NCBI GenBank assembly: GCA_019096195.1
Contig: JAGTXK010000095.1
Coordinates: 124,001 to 188,000 of the forward strand
DNA: 64,000 nt
Origin: Boletus sp. NGJ
Taxonomy: Eukaryota; Basidiomycota; Agaricomycetes; Boletales; Boletaceae
Direction: 5' to 3'
This document shows, piece by piece, positions 57,243-64,000 of the stretch. The position numbers and the translations under genes are program-made. The notes beneath the pieces are model-generated. The model was not told where the DNA came from. It made no database searches and saw nothing but the letters and a program-made list of their open reading frames with translations. Within the stretch, counting starts at the first letter, position 1. Each line of letters opens with the position of its first letter.

Positions 57243-60200
57243 TCAGTTGTAGTGACCTGCATCTTGATGCATTTTCTGCATATGAAGAAACATGTCAGTA
57301 TCGACAGTGTCAATCACCAAGTAGTCGCCTGGTTGAGTATAGTCCTCAACAAGAGCGGCACCACGAACGATGGATTGTACAGAAAAGATTTCCGATGATG
57401 CACGTGGTCGAGCACGCAGTCGGAAAAAGTCAAGATGTTTGTCTTTTCGTGAGCGTGCTCCATTTGGAGCATCATAAGGGTGCACCAAAGCGAGGGCGGT
57501 CTTCTTGATGGCCAGACACTTGAAGATAAAGAGAAGCCGGCCAAAAATATGGCCATTCTCAGTCTTGATGATGACACAGTCATACCGAGGAGTACCATGG
57601 AAGGATGGGCTGCAGCGTAGGTGATCTGTGTGTTCGCACCAGTCAACCATGGATTCGTAGTTGACTTTGAGGTAACGATACTCAATGACCTGTATATACA
57701 TGTTGATTGTGAACCCAAAGGATGATCTCGATTAGTAAATGTGTACCTGATCGTTGGCATTCAGCTGGATGTTCCGGACACCCTGTTGATCGAGAAGCAC
57801 CCGTCCAACATGCGTATAGTTGAGGAAGTTGTTGATTTTGATACGAAACCGTTCGAACACAGGATTATTGCTATGTGTCATCTCAATGACTTCAAACGAT
57901 TTGGGGCGTTGACGGGATCCAACCATTATGTGGAGGTCTTCTTCGGGTGGAGCGACGTTGGGATCATTGTCATCTGAATCGTTACTAGGATCGTTGGGGT
58001 CACCACAAGTCAGTCGGACATAGTCAGCATGTTCTTCAATTTTGCATCGTATATACTGTGATGAAAGTTGATCATGGTCGACACGAAGAATCTATCAGTA
58101 CAATCAAGTGAGCAAACTTCTGAAGCTGATTCAGGGGATTCATTATACATACTTGTTCCGCAACGTTCTTGAAATTGGTCCGCTGTTGATAGCTTTGTTT
58201 TAGAGGGCCATGCATCTTTTCGTTCGGCTTCGTATTGTAAACACGTGTCGCACCTTTCGCAAGGATGTCATCAAAGACATGAGTGCGGGTGTGGTTCTTC
58301 GGGAATTCCCAGTTTTTCGGGTCCTTCACTCTATCTTTTGTCTTTTGGATGTAATTCTGTTAATATGAAGCTACAGTCAGTCGTAATAATCAGAGGACTC
58401 AGATATTGTCAACCCAGAGGACATACATTGAGCAATACTGAAAGGGAAGTGAGTGCTTCTTGGCCACTTGTGATCGTATTTGAGGTTTGCACCTCGAGTG
58501 CGATATAAAGGTCGAACATGACGTAGGCGCGGATACACCGGAGGAGGAGATAGCCAGCACAATTGTCTTGCTCTGTAAGTACACCATGGCTAGCAAAGAC
58601 CAGAATCTATGAAGTTTGTCAATGTAATAATAAAGGAAACAGAATTAAATGGATACAGACCTTAGAAATATCATCTTCCTTGCTTCCGTCATTGAACTTC
58701 ATCTCGAATACATTATCAAAATGATATAGTCCTCGCCACCTCGGCATTGCCGAAAACCTGTGAATGACAATGAACCAACAATATAGAACACATGAAAAAC
58801 GAGTGACTTACGCTTGCTCAACCTCGACCACCGCAGCTCGCCCTATACTGTTGATAACCACCTTCAATTCAACAAATAAATGGTCACCAAACATTCCTTC
58901 CTGATTGGCATGGAGGCGGTCAAAGCTAACAGCTACATGGGGATCGGCACACTCCACGATCCTGAACACATTCTAACAAGGCCATATTAGTTCGAGCATT
59001 ATTAATTGAAGGAAATGTTTCAGCCAACTCACATCGACATCTCGTAAGCTTTCACCTGATAATATAGCTTCTTTCTCCTCGGCGGATCCAGCCTCTCGAG
59101 CACACTGAATTGTCTGGAGGACTTGTTCAATTGAGCGGGGCTGGAATGGCCCAGATTGCCCAGGCTTAGAGAGCTCTTCGTGCAGGATTAGGCAGACCGG
59201 ACAGGGGAATTTTGACATGACGCCTCGAATAAGGGTCATGACACATCTGGATATGATACGCTGTTAGGCCACATCATCAACGTTAATATTAGAAACTCAC
59301 TGTTCCTCATAGTCAGCCGATAAAATAAGAACCCGGGGGAATAGCTGGCGAGCGATCCCATCCCAGCACTTGACCCAACAACCAGACTTTGAGTGCCTTG
59401 CAATTGTTTCAAGGAGAACTCCAAATGACGCATGCCATACAGCCATCTTGAAGTTTGCCCATGCGGGCTTTCCGGTATGACCCTTTTCTTCTCTCACCTG
59501 CAGATTCGGATAGCAATGTTATTACTGTCAATATCACCATGATTCCTATCGAATGAGCACGTACGACAGGGAGCCAACCAACAACTCGGCCTCCACCGAG
59601 TCCTTCACCATTCCGAATGACTGCAGGCAAGTTGGCAAGGCGGGCGACAACAGGATAGCCCTTCTCGCGTCCAAATGATGATAGCTTTGCTTTGTCAGCA
59701 TAGAGAATGAATGCGAGTACTTTACCGTTGGCCGGGAGTTCAGTCTATCATAGTATTGGTTATAACAGGGATGAAATAGAATATAATTTAAGTTCCAAAG
59801 GTACACAGCTAAATGATCAACAGATATGAACGTACTTGGAAATTCCAGAAACGGTCAGCGGTGTAAGGTTCGTCGATGAAACGTATAAACGAATTCCCAT
59901 CAAACTTTGACAAACGTTGCGCATCAAAAATACAGTGAGGACCCACAGAAGGATCCTTCACAAGATCGCATGCCCGAGTCCCAAAGCGACCGATACCGCA
60001 TACGGAATTGGCGTGGCTCAGGCTCGTTCTGGTACTGGACAGGGACGATGGACGATTGGAACTGACTCAATATGCATCAATTAGCAGGTTAATGTAACAG
60101 TAGTGAAGTGTTCTTACTGGTGTGAGACGTGTTCCACTGGCATCCCACAACGCTCGGAGATCAGCTTGGTTTGTGATCGTGAACTTCTCACGTTTGTCAT

Positions 60201-60943
60201 GCACCCTGTCGCAGCAATTTGATCAGGCGCTCAGTTTGGTTTTTGTTGAGAGCGGCTTCCAAGGCGAGCTCGGCGACTTCAAAGTCAAGTAGGGTACGAA
60301 ATGGATGCCATGGATCTCGGTCTGGATCAGGCTTGGGTGGTTTGGGGAAATGATTGCGGGAGAAGTTGGAGAAGTTGAAATTTTCAGTTTTGCGTTCACT
60401 ATGGGGATGGTATTCAACACGAATGTCGTCTAGTTGAGGTGCTCGGGCGCCTGGATCATTCCAAGAGTTTGAAAAGAGTACTGAATAATATATTGTTGTA
60501 CTCACCTGAGCGGTCACTTTCGTGACCATCCAGAACCATGTCGCCATCGTTTGCATTGACGAGGTCCTGATCATGCACCCATGCATTGTTTTCCAAGCCT
60601 GCAACAAAATAAACACATGTGATGATGTATGCTCATCTGCGTACCTTGGAAAGCACGCGGGACTACACGTGAGTCGGGGAGCACAACTGCAGAGTCGTTT
60701 GACGTCGAGGCAGCTATATAATTTAAATAATACATGAATAATGTCATCAGTGAAGTTTAACTATTTGCAATTTAAGGCAGGATTACAGTGCACACCTTGA
60801 GAAACCTTTTCGAGCAGGGCAAGGTCTTCCTGATACTTCTGTTTTTTTCTCGCGCAAGCTTTCCGATGTGGAGGTAGACCGGCTGACTGGAATTGTTTGC
60901 CACATATTTCACACTGGACAGGTTTTGATCGGTCTGGAGGCAT
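57243..60943 (-). mobile_element. Plavaka-type (CACTA-like) DNA transposon, transposase gene
   Basis: Multi-exon gene of roughly 1,000 residues on the minus strand; the start at 60943 gives MPPDRSKPVQCEICGKQFQS with a C-x2-C...H-x3-C zinc knuckle. Next come PKPDPDRDPWHPFRTLLDFE and VAELALEAALNKNQTERLIK, a near-diagnostic Plavaka block. The core has VLAFILYADKAKLSSFG (first likely catalytic Asp), GWLPVVREEKGHTGKPAWAN, VKCWDGIARQLFPRVLILSA then DYEEQ (second likely Asp), FPCPVCLILHEELSKP, a block WRGLYHFDNVFEMKFNDGSK, and FDDILAKGATRVYNTKPNEK then MHGPLKQSYQQR. The end is QDAGHYN. I see no break, so the transposase may be whole. Introns are short and regular. Element ends not located. Confidence 0.85.
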
Positions 60944-61051
60944 CCAGAGAAGTTCTATGAATATTGAAAGGACAAGGGGAAGAGTGGAATAGTGTATGGA
61001 ATGATGGTTGTTGAAGGGAAGGTGAGAGGAGACCTTGAGGCGCACAGTCAA

Positions 61052-63705
61052 CGAACAGAAGCTTAGCCATGAGGCATCAGCGTAATCGCAATCGCACTGC
61101 GATAAGATTACAACTCCGCGTCAAACTGTAGCCTTATCTCAATTATCATTACAAGAGCACTACAAGTGTGCCTAATTGCAATAAGCGAATAAGTTTTCCG
61201 GCATAAGAAAGCCGCATAAGTGTGAAGTGATGAGAAGAAGTATCACAAGCACAAGTGTCATCACTTCCAGAGTGGGTGCAGACCCTGAAGTGATGTGGAA
61301 CCGAGAATTGAGTTGATTACATGGTAAGAAGTGTAGATCAAGGTTAAGGGCTAGATGAAGGGCATATGCCTGTATATATAGGCCTTCCCAATCTAGGGCA
61401 GGCTTCTCATTGTATATAGTAATATGAGATTGCAGATTGAATATTACTATGAAAGGAGATCAAAGACATCAGATGAATAAGGAAATGGAATACTAGGCTA
61501 TGTATGAGAGAATATAGCTGAGGAGGCAATGTCTGTGATCGAATCAGAGGTGAAATACATATAGGTGAAATAGAGGGCTGTGTCACAGCCATAGTGATGC
61601 ATCGCCTAGAAGGAGAGTTCTGGATGAGGCAATGCTTGTGTGGGTGTCATGGGGGAATCCTAAGTTGTAGAAGTCAAAGAGTAGGTTGTTCCAGAGTCTG
61701 GAAGGGGGCAAAGGAAGGAAAAAAGGTATACCCCTTTCCATAACTGTAACAGTATTGATGAACCATTGGATAGATTGTGAGATGCATGATTAAACCTATT
61801 CAAGGTGGTCTGTTTGAAGCTCTGGTATATGTACCATTCCTCGAGATGAGCTACCTGGGGTGTCAATGTGATGCCAGTGATGATGGCCTCCTTCAGCCTA
61901 GATGGAACTGATGCCAACAATTGAGCGAGCAACCTCTGACCTGGATAGCACTGGGGATGTCCTTGTGCCTGAATCTGAGTCCTGATTGCAGAGCCAGAAA
62001 GTGTGCCCTTTCAATCAAATGGGTGACAGAGCAGCAAATTCATACTGTCATCCAGTGAGTTCTGCTCTTCAATCCATTTGTTGGATCCAGTGTGCGTAAG
62101 GACCATGAGAAGTGGGAGAGGGATAAGGATAAGTTTTACATATTCGGTTACCCAGAGATTGAAATTGACAAGGGAGTGAGGAATCCATTGGGTCAGGAAT
62201 GGAGTACTGTCATATCCTGTGTAATTCGACAAGTCCAACTCTGGCACTCTGTCCATAACTCCAGCGTGTTCTCCCTTGGAGTACATCCTCGTGCCCTCAG
62301 ACTTGTAACACCCTCACTATAGTATTCATACTTCTCCTTTCGTACATAACCTATGCTTCTTCATCTGTCCTAGTCCCACCTTATAGTTGTCTCTGACCCA
62401 GTGTCTGTCTCGCTTAGGAGCACTGCTCTGGTGAGGTCCCATCTCTGTCCCGTTACTCATTACACCTTACGAACTCTGTTACTAATACCTTCATTCCGAT
62501 CGTATATAAACTCTCTGTACTACTCCTGTAAAGTCAGTTTGAATATCAACTCTGAACACTCCTCCTGTCTCCCATCCAAGTCTTGATGACTCACTCTGAC
62601 TCTCTGCTTGACTTGATGTTTGACTACGTTAAGTCCAAACCTCTGATCCTCCTACATCTTTGAAATCCGGGACATCGGACTCGAGCAAGGGCGCACCACA
62701 TAAGGTGAAGCCGAGTCCCGACACCCTCAAGTAACTCCGGTCCTTCAGAGTTTCATTGGAGTTGTCCGTTCTTAACAAGTATGCTGCCTGTGTTTGACAG
62801 ATAGCTTGTATGAAGATTGAATGGTGAGTAAGCCTGATGAGCTTGGGCCAGCAACACCCTTCAACCCCTGTGTTACAATTCACCACTATGTTCATCTTTT
62901 CTTTCATTATTTTCTTCATCCTCTTTGCTGTCTCCGCTCATTAGACCATACATCAACCAGTCTAGGCCTCTGTTGACATGTCTACCAGTTCCCCTTGGCC
63001 CTACCAGCCGATTACTATACTTTTATGACTCACATGGAATCCCTTTCATCTCTGCCTTCACTTTCATGGGATTCCACTGGCTTCTATATCTTACTCATCC
63101 TTTCCCATTGACTCGAAGGCTCCCACACCTTACATATATAAACCCAACCCTAAATACAATGTCTGCTAAGTAGAACCTACTTGAATCTACTCTCAAATTG
63201 TCTTCAGGATCCCTACGAGTCCTTGTCCTTTTAACCATGTGAACTCCGGTAGCTACTCCAGCTACTCATCCTTGTGAGGCTCTTCATAGTCCTTGATCTC
63301 TGTGAAGGAAGACCCTTCGCATCTGCATCTCTGGCAGTCCTCAACACTGTCTGTCCCTTGTCCACATCACCTAGTTGATGTGCGTCACCTTTCAAGTCTA
63401 CAACTGCCTCTATCCAAGTCTGTTGTAACAAAAGGTTCTACTTGATCTTCGAGGTTACTGCCACATAACCCTCCACAATAGCTTATCAATGACCTGCCCT
63501 TGACCCCAGTTGGTGACACACTGCTTCACCTACACCACCTGACACAGAACACTCTGACACTAATGAGGACAACACTCTCAGTGACCTTGACCTCCCGTCC
63601 CAACAACAACAGGACAATGTCTTTGACCTGTCACAACATTTTGCTTCAGGATTCTGTATTCCATAGAATTTCACACCCCTGTCCCCAATGCCAGTGACAG
63701 CCATC
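61052..63705. mobile_element. Repeat-derived sequence, probably decayed LTR-element material
   Basis: About 2.65 kb without a host gene. The left part (61080-61340) is rich in ATTACAA/GATAAGATTACAA motifs also seen near 49740-49870, and may be subterminal sequence of the Plavaka element. A palindrome GAAGTGATG/CATCACTTC lies at about 61226-61270. Minus-strand traces such as VPELDLSNYTGYDS and RLKEAIITGITLTPQVAHLE resemble gag-type sequence of LTR elements, but weakly. Broken and old; family uncertain. Confidence 0.35.
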
Positions 63706-64000
63706 TGTTATGCCAGGTAATAATGTGACACATTCCCATATAATCAACCCTGTTTGATTATAGGACTAGCAGGACTTGAGGGGAAAATACCTCCAGAGGC
63801 CCAATGATTCCTCTGACTGGGGACCGCTGCTAGCTTTTTGTAGAAGTCCTGTCATTACCTCTACGACCAATGGCGGAGTCTTGGATTTACCAACAGTGGC
63901 ACGATCCTCCGAGAAGGAAGGGCAGACCGGATGTGGAGGCCAGAAACTAGATCTCTGGGCTTACACGGCCTAGTGCCGGTGGCGGAGTCCCAGGCTTACA
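63706..64000 (+). mobile_element. LTR, Ty3/gypsy-like fossil, cut by window edge
   Basis: Begins TGTTATG and shares blocks in the same order and orientation with the solo LTR at 49182: GTGACAC, a TTGATTA..GGACTAGC.GGACTTGAG stretch, TGGGGAC, GCTAGCTTT and ACCAATGGCGGAGTCTTGGA. The two are clearly related but diverged, so they are separate insertions of a family rather than the two ends of one element. Continues past the right edge. Confidence 0.6.

Noticed and set aside
49182-64000. The LTR at 49182 and the LTR at 63706 as two ends of one retroelement
   Set aside because: They are too diverged from each other, the left one has its own target duplication, and the 14 kb between them is mainly a DNA transposon and host fragments.
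1-64000. CRISPR arrays or bacterial operon features
   Set aside because: No spaced direct repeats of that kind; introns and gene families are clearly fungal.

Overview
The window reads as nuclear DNA of a filamentous basidiomycete (Agaricomycete). The evidence is gene content (a WD40-TPR-HET protein, basidiomycete-type seven-helix membrane proteins, FunK1 kinase, DUF6698, Plavaka transposase), dense short introns of about 50-60 bases with GT..AG ends, and lineage-typical lectin-free secretome genes (GH18, G1 peptidases). The mix of families looks most like the Rhizoctonia/Ceratobasidium group; that placement is inference from remembered families, not a search.

From 1 to about 43.5 kb the window is ordinary gene-bearing sequence. 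In order: a GH18 chitinase cut by the left edge; one very large minus-strand gene joining a WD40 propeller, TPR repeats and a HET domain; a divergent pair of membrane-protein genes; KTI12; a thiamine-diphosphate enzyme; an MFS transporter; the ArfGAP GLO3; a tandem set of three eqolisin (peptidase G1) genes; a conserved membrane protein; AP-2 sigma; an F-box/LRR-like protein; a CsbD-like stress protein; coproporphyrinogen III oxidase and the E2 enzyme UBC1 sharing one divergent promoter; a GNAT acetyltransferase; and a second MFS transporter. Housekeeping genes (haem synthesis, ubiquitin, vesicle traffic, tRNA modification) are interleaved with fast-evolving ones (HET, G1 peptidases, transporters).

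From about 43.8 kb to the right edge the window is a repeat island. It holds a decayed FunK1 kinase, a 2.8 kb composite palindrome made of two inverted TIR units rich in CATAGT/ACTATG, a solo LTR with an intact 5-bp target duplication, a tRNA-derived SINE-like unit with two B boxes, a DUF6698 gene, shuffled fragments of the host genes PWP2 and WEE1 joined into a chimera, an apparently whole Plavaka (CACTA-like) transposase gene, decayed LTR-element sequence, and a second related LTR running off the right edge.

The most noteworthy observations are the PWP2-WEE1 chimera next to a Plavaka transposase (gene capture), the nested palindrome, a G1-peptidase paralogue that keeps its reading frame but has lost both catalytic residues, and the WD40-TPR-HET fusion. 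All coordinates of spliced genes are outer limits read by eye; exon borders are given where the sequence decides them.
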